Shown: one piece after another, positions 46,246 to 57,240 of the stretch
Numbering within the stretch: the first letter of the stretch is position 1
Layout: each line of letters opens with the position of its first letter
From: Amaurobius ferox
Lineage: Eukaryota > Arthropoda > Arachnida > Araneae > Amaurobiidae
Direction of reading: 5' to 3'
Assembly: GCA_951213105.1 (NCBI GenBank)
Contig: OX578153.1
Span: 53,846,520-53,910,519 of the forward strand
Length of the DNA: 64,000 nt
The notes under the pieces: model-generated
The model's input: the letters and a program-made list of their open reading frames with translations, nothing else
What the model was told of the DNA's origin: nothing
Databases searched by the model: none
Made by a program: the position numbers and the translations under genes

Positions 46246-47192
46246 ACTTTCCTTATATACATAATGTATAAGAGGAAAGTATTGTGACGGGGTCGAAAAT
46301 TCGAATTCGAGTGTTCGACGAGAGCACGTTTCAAGCATCTCTGATAACGAATCAAACATTTTGAAGTGATGTCTGTGTGTGTGTATGTATGTGTGTGAAA
46401 GTATGCGCGTGCGTGTGTGTGTGTGTGTGTCAGTGAGTCTGTTGAGACGATAACTGACGAACTAATGGACCGATTCGAACGAAATTTGGTACAAAAATCA
46501 CAATTCATAAATACTGGAAGCCTATTGTTTTATACACAATCGAATGTTCAGAACCCGCTAAATTTTCGAGTGAAATTTTGAAAAAATCGTCAAAAAATCA
46601 AAACCGCTAATAAAGTTACAAAAATAGACATTTCTTATGTAATTTTTCATTAGAAAACGATTGACATAAATTTTAGAACGCTAGCATGAACCGTTCTTGA
46701 GATATTGCAAATTTTTCCAAAAAAATATCAAAAAGTCATATAAAATAAAAAAAAAATTCGTATTGAGAAACATGTTCACTTTTTATATGTAATACCATGC
46801 GATAAATTGGCTGACATCATTCTCGTGGATTTAGCTCATTCCATTCATGAAAAAAGATACTTTGAGTAATACTTTTGTATTTGAACGCCAATAGTCATTT
46901 ATCTGCTGTAAGAATAACTTATTTCTCCGTCCCTAACGCTTGGCGAGATTTTGGCGACGAATTTGGCGGAATGTCGCCAACTTGGCGACATTTTTAATTG
47001 TTGCCAAATTAACAAAAATCTCTCCAAATTGATAAAAATGACGCTTAATCAATGAAAATGACGACTAATTGAAGAATATTCAATATCTTGGAAAGAATAC
47101 AAATAACTACTAAAAAATAATCTATTTTTTTACTGTAAAAGTAGTAAATTCATTGCATTATATAAGGAAAGTCATGTGCTGCCCACATCAGA
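46246..47192 (+). mobile_element. B-type hairpin-ended repeat, full copy
   Basis: It starts ACTTTCCTTATATACATAA and ends TATATAAGGAAAGTCATGTG, then GCCCACATCAGA. It is inserted in the T run of an E segment; the unfilled equivalent is at about 24795. A small AG insertion lies in the right hairpin arm. Confidence 0.93.
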
Positions 47193-47257
47193 TTTTTTAG
47201 TTGAGTTTCGGTATTCTATTTAACGACTGTTTTAAGTTCTGGGCAAAATCAAAGAAA

Positions 47258-47855
47258 TGTGCATGTGGTGAGGTGAAATGTACATAAATACTCTACTACT
47301 ACTTACCCATAGTGTCCCCCAGTTGAACCTGTAAACGTATAACAGTAGGATCCTGAAGGATCAAAGTACACTGCGTTACACTAAAATAAACAGTCGATTT
47401 TGTGGCCACTACACAATTATTAAACGCATGACATATTCAACATTGATAATAATAATAATTATATAATAAACACAGTTACACTACACTCAAATCTAGCAAG
47501 CTTGACCTCGGAGTGTACGGGCTAATTAATATATTTGCTATTAAATTTCTCATTTATTTTTAATGCCAGTAGTACAGTGAGGAAAATTTCCACAGCTTAT
47601 ATTAGTACTGACACTTTGGTGATATTGGCACACAAATAACACATTACATTACAATTGAACTTAAATATTGCGATACCTCCTCCAAGATGAGATGCCTAGT
47701 AATCCAACGTTTGATTTGTCACAGATCCTGATGAAGAGGTCTCGGTTATTCAATTAAAAACACAGTTCGTAAGGATGCACGGTTTATTGGAGTTATCGCT
47801 GAATTCTGGATACCATCGCGGATTATCACGGAATCAGTAATCAGAGTTCGCTACA
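47258..47855 (-). repeat. probable 3' LTR (about 598 bp)
   Basis: On the minus strand it runs from TGTAGCGAACTC to ...CATGCACA, so it has TG...CA ends. It is directly preceded by the purine tract GGGAGGAGGAGAG (47868-47856). It was found by pattern only; no second copy is in the window to confirm it. Confidence 0.5.
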
Positions 47856-47908
47856 CTCTCCTCCTCCCAATTGCCGATTTTGCCCAGGGATTCCTGGAGC
47901 ACGGGGAA

Positions 47909-48292
47909 CTACTTACAGGCTTGGGTCATATCCCGAATATTTGTGATTGCTGTCTGACACAGACCGCACCGATGGTGGTTGACGCACTCAGGTGACGCGT
48001 GTCGCATACAGCATAGGGGGTCAGGATCGAAGCCCTGTAAACACTCTGTCCAGGTACACTCGTCTGTGGAGTGAGAAGTACACCGAGCGGTCGATACCGT
48101 TTTTGCAGTCCACACAGTTGTCACAGCTTAACTGTAGTTAAAGGGTCCAATGGGTAGCCATCTATATTCAGAGCTGTGAGGTACTGCGTAGCAAAAGTGA
48201 CTATTTCCTCGTTGCTTCAATAATCGCCACCGCCCGAAGAATTCAATACTCAGTCTGGCTCCATCCAAGTCGATTTTGCTAAGCTCGGCCAT
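47909..48292 (-). pseudogene. unrecognised ORF with one internal stop, Cys-rich end
   Basis: An ATG at 48292 opens a frame of 54 codons with coding-like composition (KIDLDGARLSIEFFGRWRL). A TAA at 48130-48128 follows, then 72 codons in the same frame with ten Cys. The frame ends about 40 bases before the purine tract, the position of a last ORF in an LTR element. An acceptor-like CCTTTAACTACAG precedes the TAA, so an intron or exon boundary is possible. There is no signal peptide and no known family. Confidence 0.35.
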
Positions 48293-48438
48293 AGACTTAA
48301 ATTGCGGAATAGTTGAGTCTGGTTATGCGTTACTCTTGAGTGTATGTACTCGTAGTCAGGTATAAAATGCGCTGGTTCAGTATTATTGGCATGGGACTGC
48401 CGCTCGAAAAAAAGTGACGACGAATAACAGGCTTAAAA

Positions 48439-48753
48439 ATGGGTCGCAGATTTTCAAATCGGGCTTCAAACAAGTGCACATCCACACTTGCGAGACCTTT
48501 CCTCACGAGATCAGAATTGAGTCTAATTTTACATTTTAAAGTCGAGTCCCTTCAGATTTTTGAAACGGGGATCAAAAATTTGGGTGGAAGTCACCTCGTC
48601 TTCTCATTCGATTTTCACGATGTGCGAGACTGTTTAATTTCGACTAATTTTACTGGCCTGCGAAGTGACGCCCATTTCTTATGCGTCCCAATAGAAAATG
48701 AAGACCGGAGGGGTTACCACAGCCGGGATGTCCTGGACCGGGCCTCGATGTGA
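48439..48753 (+). CDS. unrecognised 104-codon ORF with a TATA-like box upstream
   Basis: ATG at 48439; TATAAAA lies at 48361-48367, 70-80 bases upstream. The product is basic at the N-terminus with no domain I know. It is opposite in strand to the neighbouring ORF and the LTR, so it may be chance, although the block is richer in G/C than its surroundings. Confidence 0.28.
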   Translation: MGRRFSNRASNKCTSTLARPFLTRSELSLILHFKVESLQIFETGIKNLGGSHLVFSFDFHDVRDCLISTNFTGLRSDAHFLCVPIENEDRRGYHSRDVLDRASM

Positions 48754-49265
48754 GCCACACTTGACAGGGGCTATAAATTTCTAGAAATTTGTAGTTTTAC
48801 AATTTGACATTTGTTACAAACTCTTTTATGGACATTTACAACCACTGCTATGTGGATTCAAACCATGGCGCCACATCAGTCCCATCCTGTCTGTGAGGAG
48901 GCATCGCTATAGAACATATACCATACACATTATATATCTTGAGTAATTGCTTCTCTCGCCTCCTTTCATTCCTGGGCTATCCTGGGGCATGAAATATACT
49001 TGCACTTACGTGCCAAATATGTTTATGCATCATAACAGTGTAAAGATTTGTTAAACTTTCCCTAGCCACGCAACCGTTTAAATGTTATTGGAAATATAGC
49101 AGAAATCTATTTTTAAATAAAATTGCCTCGCTATAATTTATGCTGTGTGTTTTGAAGAAAAATTCTTTAAATTCGTTTTTGTACATCGCTTAACGTTTTG
49201 GTATAAGGAATATTTAAATATATTCAACATTTAATATAGATTAGTATAGGTATGTTATAGGTTTT

Positions 49266-49689
49266 CATAAAAAAACAATATTTTTTGATATACCGTTTTG
49301 GAAACTGTTGAATACGTTTTAAAATTTTACGGAATTGTTGCTATTCTGTCCACCTATCTATGTCCATAATAATCAATGAATATATCTGCTCGCGTGTATT
49401 TTTGCCTTATTGTGCTATCTGTGGCTGGAAATTTAAGCGTCAGACGGCTATTTGAATTTGGTGCATAGCTACTTCAGGATCCGGAACTATGCGCCATTTT
49501 TTTCAAATCCGAATTAGTGTCCTAGCTATTAAATGTAAAGACGCCATTTGGCGCGATTTGTGCCCAAATTGGTTTCTTAGTGATGAAAATTATTATCGCA
49601 GAGATTCAACCTTAACACCAGATAGATCAAACAATTACCTTTTAAACGAACTTAAAATGGAATTCGTACTATCAATATATTAATTCCCT
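49266..49689. other. no gene recognised
   Basis: A/T-rich with a more complex block at 49430-49560 holding a 64-codon ORF (49489-49683) of no known family. Confidence 0.35.
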
Positions 49690-50880
49690 TGAATTTTTTT
49701 AAAAATGTATAATTTTCATTATTTAACTACATAAAAGTTTTCATAAACTTCAACTATTTAATTTTTTGTAATTTGTACAATTAAAATATGCGTTAATAAA
49801 TATTCCAGAAATCGATAACAGTTAGGAACAATAATAATTCTTGGAAAACGTGGTGTTGGAAAATAAAATAAATTTTATCTTTTTCATTTACTCTTGAATT
49901 ATATATTCCACCTCGTAAAAACCATTACTTCTTTTTTCTTTTAATTAAAATTTTTATTACTTTGTGAAAAATTCTTTGAATTAGGTGTTTAAAACAGTTG
50001 TAACCAAATTATAACTGAGTCTTTGACTGTACAATTTCACAAGCACACGCAGTATAATGATAAATGCACGCTAATTACGGAATAGAAAATTGCTTACGGC
50101 CTACTGTTTGAGATTCTTTGCAGTGCTGGATACTTTCATTATTCTGGAGCTTTAATTAGGATGTTTTAATTGCATATAATGAAAGTGGCCACACAAATGG
50201 GTTTAAACTATAGTAATTAGAAAATACGTGAATTTCAATGGTTACAAATTAATTCTATTCATCCATTATTTACTCGATTGCTGTATTTCCCTACTTGCTC
50301 TAAGTTTGTAACCGATAAGTATACTGATATCTTCCTCAATTGTATTTAAAGCATTAAAATTAAGAGAAATGGCACATTTAGATAATTATTTTTTTTTGTT
50401 TTAGTTCTTTGCACGTGCAACTTTATTTCTCTTTTTCCAAACTTTTATAGAATACAAAATGAGGCAGCACATAAATAGCAGTGATAAATATTAATACTAA
50501 CGCAATTACTACTGAGGTTTCTTCAAAATTGCTAAAATTAGTTCCACGTAACACATTTTCTTTTTTTTTCCGTTCTAGCTCAACTTTCGTTTAGTGACCG
50601 TTTTAAATGAGAGTGGTTGTCAAAGTGAAAAGAAAAGTTTTGTTAAATGCTGCTCAGGCACGCAATCATTTAAATCTTATCGGAAAAACACCAGAAAGCT
50701 TTTATGAAACAAATTTGCTTTGCTATTCTTTGTGCATGCTGTGTGTTTTGCAAGAGCTTTTACAAACAAATTTTTAAACATCATGTTACGTTTTAACATA
50801 AGAAATATGTAAAGATTTGCTGCGAGATCCTTGTTGCATATTCTCATATAATAATTGTATGTTATTAACACAAAAATTTA
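49690..50880 (+). repeat. E segment, copy 3 (uninterrupted)
   Basis: The same order of blocks as copy 2, without its large insertions: AATCGATAACAGT, 'CAGTATAATGATAAATGCACGC', 'GAAAGTGGCCACACA', 'AATACAAAATGAGGCAG', 'GGCACGCAATCATTTAAATC'. It serves as the unfilled reference for the insertions in copies 2 and 4. Confidence 0.72.
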
Positions 50881-51589
50881 TAATATTTTTCCGTAAATGC
50901 GTTTAGGGGCAGTATGAACATGTTTCGAAAACATTTGGAATAATTTATTTACTTTTCTGTTATATGTTATGCGAGTAGCGGGAAAATGGGCATGGTGGCA
51001 ATTTTTCTATCAACAGATTGATGTATTTAATAAAGTGTTGCTCAAAATATTATCAAGTATAAAACGCATTTTTATTAATACTTATACTATGACTTTTCAG
51101 AGTGCATTGAACTATTTCTATATAGAAACAAAGTGAAAAGAATATTGCAAATACCCATCTTATACAAAATGTCATCATACAGAACCTATGGTAAGTTGGG
51201 GGCCACTTCCGCAGACTATGTAATTTAGTATAGAGAAAGTATTGTTTCAATTAAAAATTTTCAAATTCAAGATTTGATGTCAATATATATTTTAAGACCC
51301 CCTTAACACGTTTTGACTATTTTTGGACTGGTGTGCGCCTGTCTGTCTATCTGCGGTCGATTTCTTGTGTACACTATAAAAGCCGCAAAGATGAATGGGC
51401 TTTCACGAAACTTTATATCCGGCTTTATTACCAAACAATTTATAAACAGATAGAATTTTTTTTCAAATTGAGGGAAAATTTTGTAATTTTATATTTTCTT
51501 AACATGGCAACATAAGACAAAATTTGACATAATCATGCTTAAAAGAGTTTTAGGGCTCAATGATAACGAAACACTTTATAGTTTTAATA
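50881..51589. other. no gene recognised
   Basis: A/T-rich. 51220-51400 weakly resembles an A-type body start (GTATAGAGAAAGTATTG at about 51228), too decayed to assign. Confidence 0.35.
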
Positions 51590-51670
51590 AGTGTGAAAAA
51601 AAGCCGCGATGCAAATTGTTCTTGTTCGTGACGTCATTCGCCTCCTTGGGGGTGAGTTACCCCCCGGGAG

Positions 51671-51676
<6 letters not shown>
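51590..51676 (-). repeat. inverted copy of the 45030-45265 unit
   Basis: On the minus strand it reads CCCGGGGGGTAACTCACCCC, then GAATGACGTCACGAA and GCATCGCGGC, the same order as at 45160-45240. Confidence 0.6.
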
Positions 51677-51750
<74 letters not shown>

Positions 51751-51755
51751 TTATA

Positions 51756-51811
<56 letters not shown>
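51672..51811. repeat. (CA)n followed by (TA)n
   Basis: CA repeats run from 51672 to 51710, then a short TACA transition and TA repeats to 51811, where a Tc1 terminal repeat begins. ORFs across it are artefacts. Confidence 0.95.
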
Positions 51812-51812
<1 letters not shown>

Positions 51813-52157
51813 TCAAAGACAAAAAAATCGACGAACCAATAAAGAATCATCCAAATGAGATAAAATTTAGTACGTGTAATGTGGATGTACAGAAAAAGAA
51901 ATTATTAGAATTTCATAACAATTAGATGATTTATTGCACTGAAAGATCTACGCAAAGTGAGCACGCAATGTGGCGTTGGTCCACCCCTGGCCTCGATAAA
52001 AGCTGTTACCTGACGTGGCATTGATGCATGAAGTTGCCAGATGGTGTTCTAAGGGGATGTCGTTCCAAATGACCTCCAAATGATGAGCTACATCGTCTTC
52101 ATTCTGGGATAGTCAAAAGCGATGCCCCATCTCAGCCCAAATGTGCACCCTAGGCTT
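51812..52157 (-). pseudogene. Tc1 element, left end with transposase C-terminus only
   Basis: It begins with the terminal repeat CTCAAAGACAAAAAAATCG at the (TA)n edge. For about 345 bp it is nearly identical to 53899-54244, covering the transposase C-terminus on the minus strand. Homology stops at about 52157, just before the tandem array. The catalytic core is absent. Confidence 0.88.
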
Positions 52158-53395
52158 ATATTTAAATTGAGGTAGCCCCCAAATTTCTTATCTCGGCTTC
52201 TAATTCAGCGAGTTTGATTCTAATCATGGTTATAGTTTCTGCACCATCTGTACATGCCACCTGAATATATATTTTGTGCCAACCCCCTGGAAGTAACTTT
52301 TAGCTTAGCTCCCTCAATTTTACATCTCGTTTCCTAACTGAGAGATTTTGGTTCTGTTAGTGGCTATAGCCTCTGCACCATTTGTACATGTCACCTGGAT
52401 ATGCATCGTTGTGAGAAATTCCTGAGATTAACTTTTACTTCAGTTACGCCCCCCCCTCCAATTTCCCATCATACCTCTTAATTGAGCGATTTGGATTTTA
52501 CTGATGGCTATAGTCTCTACACCATCTGTATCACCTTGATATACATATTTGATGGATATAATATACATACGTTTCTTGTGTCAACCCCTGGGCGTAACTT
52601 TTATCCACCACAGTTTTACATCGCTGTTCCTAATTGAGCGATTTTGGTTCTGCTAGTAGCTATAGTCTCAGCAGCATTAGCACATATCACCTGGATCTGG
52701 ATCTTTATAGTGATAAATCTCTGAGCGTAACTTTTACTTCAAATAGCACCCCCCCCCCCCCCACACACACACACACACTTATCCATCTCGACTCCTGATA
52801 AAGCGATTTTGATTCAGATGGTGGCTATATTCTCTGACCCACATGTACGTATTAACTTGATATACATATTTGATGGATATAATATACATACGCTTTTTGC
52901 GTCAACCCCTAGGCTTAACTTTTAGTTTAACTAGTCCCCATAATTTTACATTTCAATTCCTAATTGAGCGATTTTGATTCTGCTGGTGACTATATAGTCT
53001 GAGCAACATTTTTACATTTCCCTTGGATACACATATTTTGTGTCAACCCCTGGGTATAACTTTTAGTTTAACTAGTCCCCAGAATTTTACATATCTGCTC
53101 CTAATTGAGCGATTTTGGTTCGGCTTGTCGCTATAGTGAGTCTCTCTACCATTTGTACATGTCACCTGCATATGCAACTTTAATATGGCAAATCCCCGAG
53201 CGTAACTCTTACTTTGGTTACCCCCCCCCCCCCTACTTTTCTATCTCACCTCCTAATCCACCGATTTTGATTTTACGGGTGGCTATAGTGTTTGAACCAT
53301 TAGTACGTATCGCCAGAATATGCATATTTTTAGTCAACTCCCTTTGCATAACTTTTAGTTTAACTAGCCCCTACAATTTTACTTTAATGTAAATT
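52158..53395 (+). repeat. tandem array of eight 133-166 bp units
   Basis: Units carry the core CCTAATTGAGCGATTTTG or a variant at 52200, 52333, 52477, 52629, 52793, 52959, 53100 and 53252. Each is followed by GGCTATAGT-like, 'CCATTTGTACATGTCACCT'-like and GTAACTTTTA blocks. Units 2, 4 and 7 end in long C runs (up to about 14). No coding potential. Confidence 0.85.
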
Positions 53396-53809
53396 AGGAC
53401 TATGTAATGTTTTTCACTAGGAAAGATACGTTCCATGTGTCCAGGCTTTTTATGAACGAGCGAGCAGGTGGGAGGTACGTTATTTTATGTACTTAATACA
53501 TCTATCGTTTATATTTTTAATACTCCCGTTGCTACGCCCAAAATACGTATATGTATATACATATGCTTTATATATACATATATATATATAACATATATAA
53601 TATATATATATGTATATATATATTACTAACATATATATAGGCATAAATACATAGATGAGCGTCCCCCTCTACATGTCGCTCACGAGCTGCCACTGATTGT
53701 TGTTCTTTCTTCATTCTCTTTTATATTATATAAATGTACTTGTTTGAGCAGCATAGCGCCTATAGGTATATTTTAAGTTGTGTGATTTCGATGAGGTTAA
53801 TAGATATTT

Positions 53810-53814
<5 letters not shown>
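53396..53814. other. A/T palindromic stretch, no gene
   Basis: 53545-53645 is a run of overlapping TATATA/ACATAT palindromes. The rest shows no gene. Confidence 0.5.

Positions 53815-53898
<84 letters not shown>
53815..53898. repeat. (TA)n microsatellite, left flank of Tc1 element
   Basis: A pure TA tract directly abuts the Tc1 terminal repeat at 53899. Confidence 0.95.
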
Positions 53899-53899
<1 letters not shown>

Positions 53900-55276
53900 T
53901 CAAAGACAAAAAATCGACGAACCAAGAAAGAATCATCCAAATGAGATAAAATTTGGTATGTGTAATGTGGATGTACAGAAAAAGAAATTATTAGAATTTC
54001 ATAACAATTAGATGATTTATTGCACTGAAAGATCTACGCAAAGTGAGCACGCAATGTGGCGTTGGTCCACCCCTGGCCTCGATAAAAGCTGTTACCTGAC
54101 GTGGCATTGATGCATGAAGTTGCCATATGTGTTCTAAGGGGATGTCGTTCCAAATGACCTCCAATTGAAGAGCTACATCGTCTACATTCTGGGATAGTCG
54201 AAAGCGATGCCCCATCTCAGCCCAAATGTGCTCAATAGGCGAGAGATCTGGGGATCTAGCTGGGAAAGGAATTGTGTCGTAAGCACGCAGACAATCAATA
54301 GAGAGGCGTTTCATATGCGGCCTGGCATTATCTTGCTGAAAAGTTAGTTCGGAGTGTCGCGAAAGAAATGACAGTCATAGAATTTTGGCAACGTACCGCT
54401 GTGCTGTGATGGTGACACGGGGAATATCAAAGGGGTGCCACGAAGGACTATTAAGACCATAATTCTCTGTTGTCGGACCGTGAGTCGTGTGACAGTAAGA
54501 GATGGATCCTGAAGATGTCCGTGCTGTCTCCAGACACGTCTGCGCTGGTCGTCGGGACTCAGTTCGAAACTGGACTCACTATTGAAGACAAGTCGTTCCC
54601 AATCCTAACGATTTCATGTTGATCGGGTCCGGCATCATTGCAATAGCTGTTGACGGTGCATACTGGTTAGTGGTAGACGGCGTAATGGACGCCGCGAGTA
54701 TAGATTCCGCTCCCGTAGTCTTCTATTAATGGCCCGGGAGGTCATTTCCATGATTGTCACACGTTGGATGGTTTCTAACGACGAATCTCGTGCTGTCACA
54801 GCTGCTCTGATAATCGCTCTATCTTCCCGTTCTGTTGTCGGCCGTCCGCTGCCCGCTTGCCGCTGAAATCTACCATTCCGGACCCATTCCAGCCAACATC
54901 GTCTAATTGTTGCATCGCTCCTACCCAAATGCTGAGCGCTTCGTCTGTGTGCCCATCCAGCCTCATGCAGTCCGACCGCACGCCCTCTCTCAAACTCCTT
55001 CATATGCTCGTAGTGAGCGCGAATTCGCCGGCGGGGCATTGTTACAATCAAGATACGTAAATGCAATCAAAATCCACTGCACGGTTTGTTCCTGAATGCG
55101 AGGTTCGCTACTTATATACACCACCATGGTGCTCAGTTTCAATGCGCTGTAGTTCCGACTATTCCTTCATTGGCTGCGAATTTTAATCATTTGCATATTC
55201 GGTCGAAAGGTGTTTGCATGTAAAGTTTCATTACTATTGGATTATTTTGCGGGTGCGTCGATTTTTTTGTCTTAGA

Positions 55277-55277
<1 letters not shown>
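53899..55277 (-). mobile_element. full-length Tc1-type transposon, 1.38 kb
   Basis: The left terminal repeat CTCAAAGACAAAAAATCGACG and the inverse of the right end (CTCTAAGACAAAAAAATCGAC) match closely. The element is inserted in a (TA)n tract that continues on both sides. Its transposase is decayed. Confidence 0.93.
53991..55039 (-). pseudogene. Tc1-type transposase, inactive
   Basis: It starts at MPRRRIRAH (ATG at 55039). Two helix-turn-helix regions follow (LHEAGWAHRRSAQHLGRSD; later RPLRRLPLT), then a frameshift near 54635. The first catalytic Asp position reads NSESSF. The second, QQDNARPH, is kept but lies in another frame near 54335. The final catalytic Glu in SPDLSPIEHIW is kept. The first Asp and the continuous frame are lost. 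Confidence 0.9.

Positions 55278-55282
<5 letters not shown>

Positions 55283-55349
<67 letters not shown>
55283..55349. repeat. (TA)n microsatellite, right flank of Tc1 element
   Basis: A pure TA tract beginning a few bases beyond the right terminal repeat. Confidence 0.95.
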
Positions 55350-55352
<3 letters not shown>

Positions 55353-55479
55353 TTTGCTAGTATTTGCATTCTTTCAGGTTTTTTATGTCTATTTAGCGAT
55401 TTTACGTCAGCAATATTTGCAGTTAATAAGCATAAAATGGTCTGGTCGTCATACAAAGTTGATCACTCACTGCATAATT

Positions 55480-57240
55480 TACATGAAATATTTTAGTCTG
55501 TAAAAAGCCCCGAATTCAACGTCTGCTTATGACAGTCGTGGGCGGATTATAGATGAGATCCGCACTGCACAGTTTTACACAGAAATGCAGCATACTTATA
55601 AATCAGCTCTAATTGCGAAATGGAAAGTTGTTTAATATATATATTCTTATAAAGAATGATTTAAACAGCGATAGGTTTTTTTTTTTATCAAACCACAAAT
55701 TGGAAGTTTTAATTGCATAAAATGGAACTGGTAAACAAGGGTTTAAATGAAAGTAATTAGAAAATAGCCCTTGAGTGAGATTTAATGACAGCTAATTACA
55801 GCAATCCTTCAATTTTTTTATTCGAACCCATCTACTGCCACATATAGCTATAAGCTTACATATAGATTTTCTACTTCATTCCTCAATTACATATTTGTAA
55901 CATTGAAATATTTTTAAAAGAAATGACACATTAAAATAATTGGTAGTTATTTATAGCTCTGTGCAAGTGCAATATTTTTGTTTTCATTTAAAACTTATAT
56001 AGAATACAAAATGAGGGATATTAACATCAGACCAGTTGTTATTGAGGTATCGGGGAAATTGCAAAATTTAAACACCGGCTAAAAACACTTGTAACAATTT
56101 CAATGTTCTATTTAGTGATTTTTACTTTCCTTATATACATAATGTATAAGGAAAGTATTGTGACGGGGTCGAGAAATCGAATTCGAGTTTTCGACGGGAG
56201 AGCACGTTTCAAGCATCCCTGATCACGAATCGAACATTTTTAAAGTCATGTCTGTGTGTGTGTGTGTGTGTGCGTGTCAGTGAGTTTGTGGAGACGATAA
56301 CTGACGAACGAATGGACCGATTCGAACGAAATTTGGTACAAAAATTACAATCCGTAAACACTGGAAGCCTAATGTTTTTATAAGCAATCGTATGTTCAGA
56401 ACTCCCCTAAATTTTCAAGTGAAATTTTGAAATAATCGTCAAAGAATCAAAACCTCTAATAAAGTTACGCAAATAGACATTTCTTATGTAATTTTTTATT
56501 AGAAAACGATTGACATAAATTTTAGAACGCTAACATGAACCGTTCTCGAGATATTGCACATTTTTCAAAAAAATTATCGAAAAATCATATAAATAAAAAA
56601 ATATTTCCTATTGAGAAACATGTTCCCTTTTCATATGTAATACCATGCGATAAATTAATGACATCATTCTCGTGGATCTAGCTCGTTCCATTCATGAAAA
56701 AAGGTACTTTGAGTAATACTTTTGTATTTGAACGCCAATAGTGATTTACCTGCTGTAAGAGTAACTTATTTTTCCGTCCATACCGTCCGGCGAGATTTTG
56801 GCGACAAATTTGGTGGAATGTCGCCAATTTGGCGACTTTTTCAATGTTGCTAAATTAACGAAAAACTAGCCAAATGGATAAAAATGACACTAAATCAAGG
56901 AAAATGACGACTCACTGATAGAAATTCAATATCTGGAAGGAATATAAGTATTTACTATAAGAATAACCTATTTTCTTTTACTGTAAAAGTAGTAAATTCA
57001 TTGCATTTATATAAGGAAAGTCATGTGCTGCCCACATCAGATTTTTTTAAATGAGTTGTTGTCTGAATGTAAACGTTTTGATAAATTATCCCAGTGCAAG
57101 CGATAATTTAAGTATTATAGAAAAGATACCGGAATGATTTTACGAAAGAAATTTGGCAACTCTATTCTTGCACTGTGTGCAAATTGCAAGAACTCGTTTA
57201 AATACATATGTAAGCGTCATTTTGCATCTTATCCTAAAAA
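55480..57240 (+). repeat. E segment, copy 4, interrupted by a B copy
   Basis: Shared blocks run over 55480-56123 and 57042-57240 ('AGAATACAAAATGAGG', 'TTCTATTTAGTGATTTTT' | 'TTTTAAATGAG', 'AAGATACCGGAATG'). The B copy sits exactly in the T run between them. Confidence 0.72.
56124..57041 (+). mobile_element. B-type hairpin-ended repeat, full copy
   Basis: Left hairpin ACTTTCCTTATATACATAATG and right end TATATAAGGAAAGTCATGTG are both intact. It has a GT microsatellite at 56252-56280. The insertion point is a T run in the E segment, with no duplicated bases except Ts. Confidence 0.94.

Larger units (their letters stand above)
47258..49040 (-). mobile_element. 1.8 kb LTR-ended insertion of unknown type in the E segment
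   Basis: The E segment stops at 47257 and resumes at 49041. On the minus strand the insert ends with a probable 3' LTR (47855 to 47258) preceded by a purine tract. No second LTR, protease, RT or integrase is seen in the rest, so it is 5'-truncated or a non-autonomous element. Confidence 0.55.
43563..49265 (+). repeat. E segment, copy 2, with three insertions
   Basis: Sequence shared with 49690-50880 is spread over 43563-43815, 44775-46245, 47193-47257 and 49041-49265. The gaps hold an inverted B copy, a direct B copy and an LTR-ended insert. Landmarks are AATCGATAACA-like, 'GAAAGTGGCCACA', 'AGAATACAGAATGAGGCAG' and 'CACGCAACCGTTTAAAT'. Confidence 0.72.

Noticed and set aside
47909..48124. 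Cys-rich 72-codon ORF as a secreted peptide gene
   Set aside because: No signal peptide, it lies at the end of an LTR-type insertion next to a purine tract, and its frame is broken upstream.
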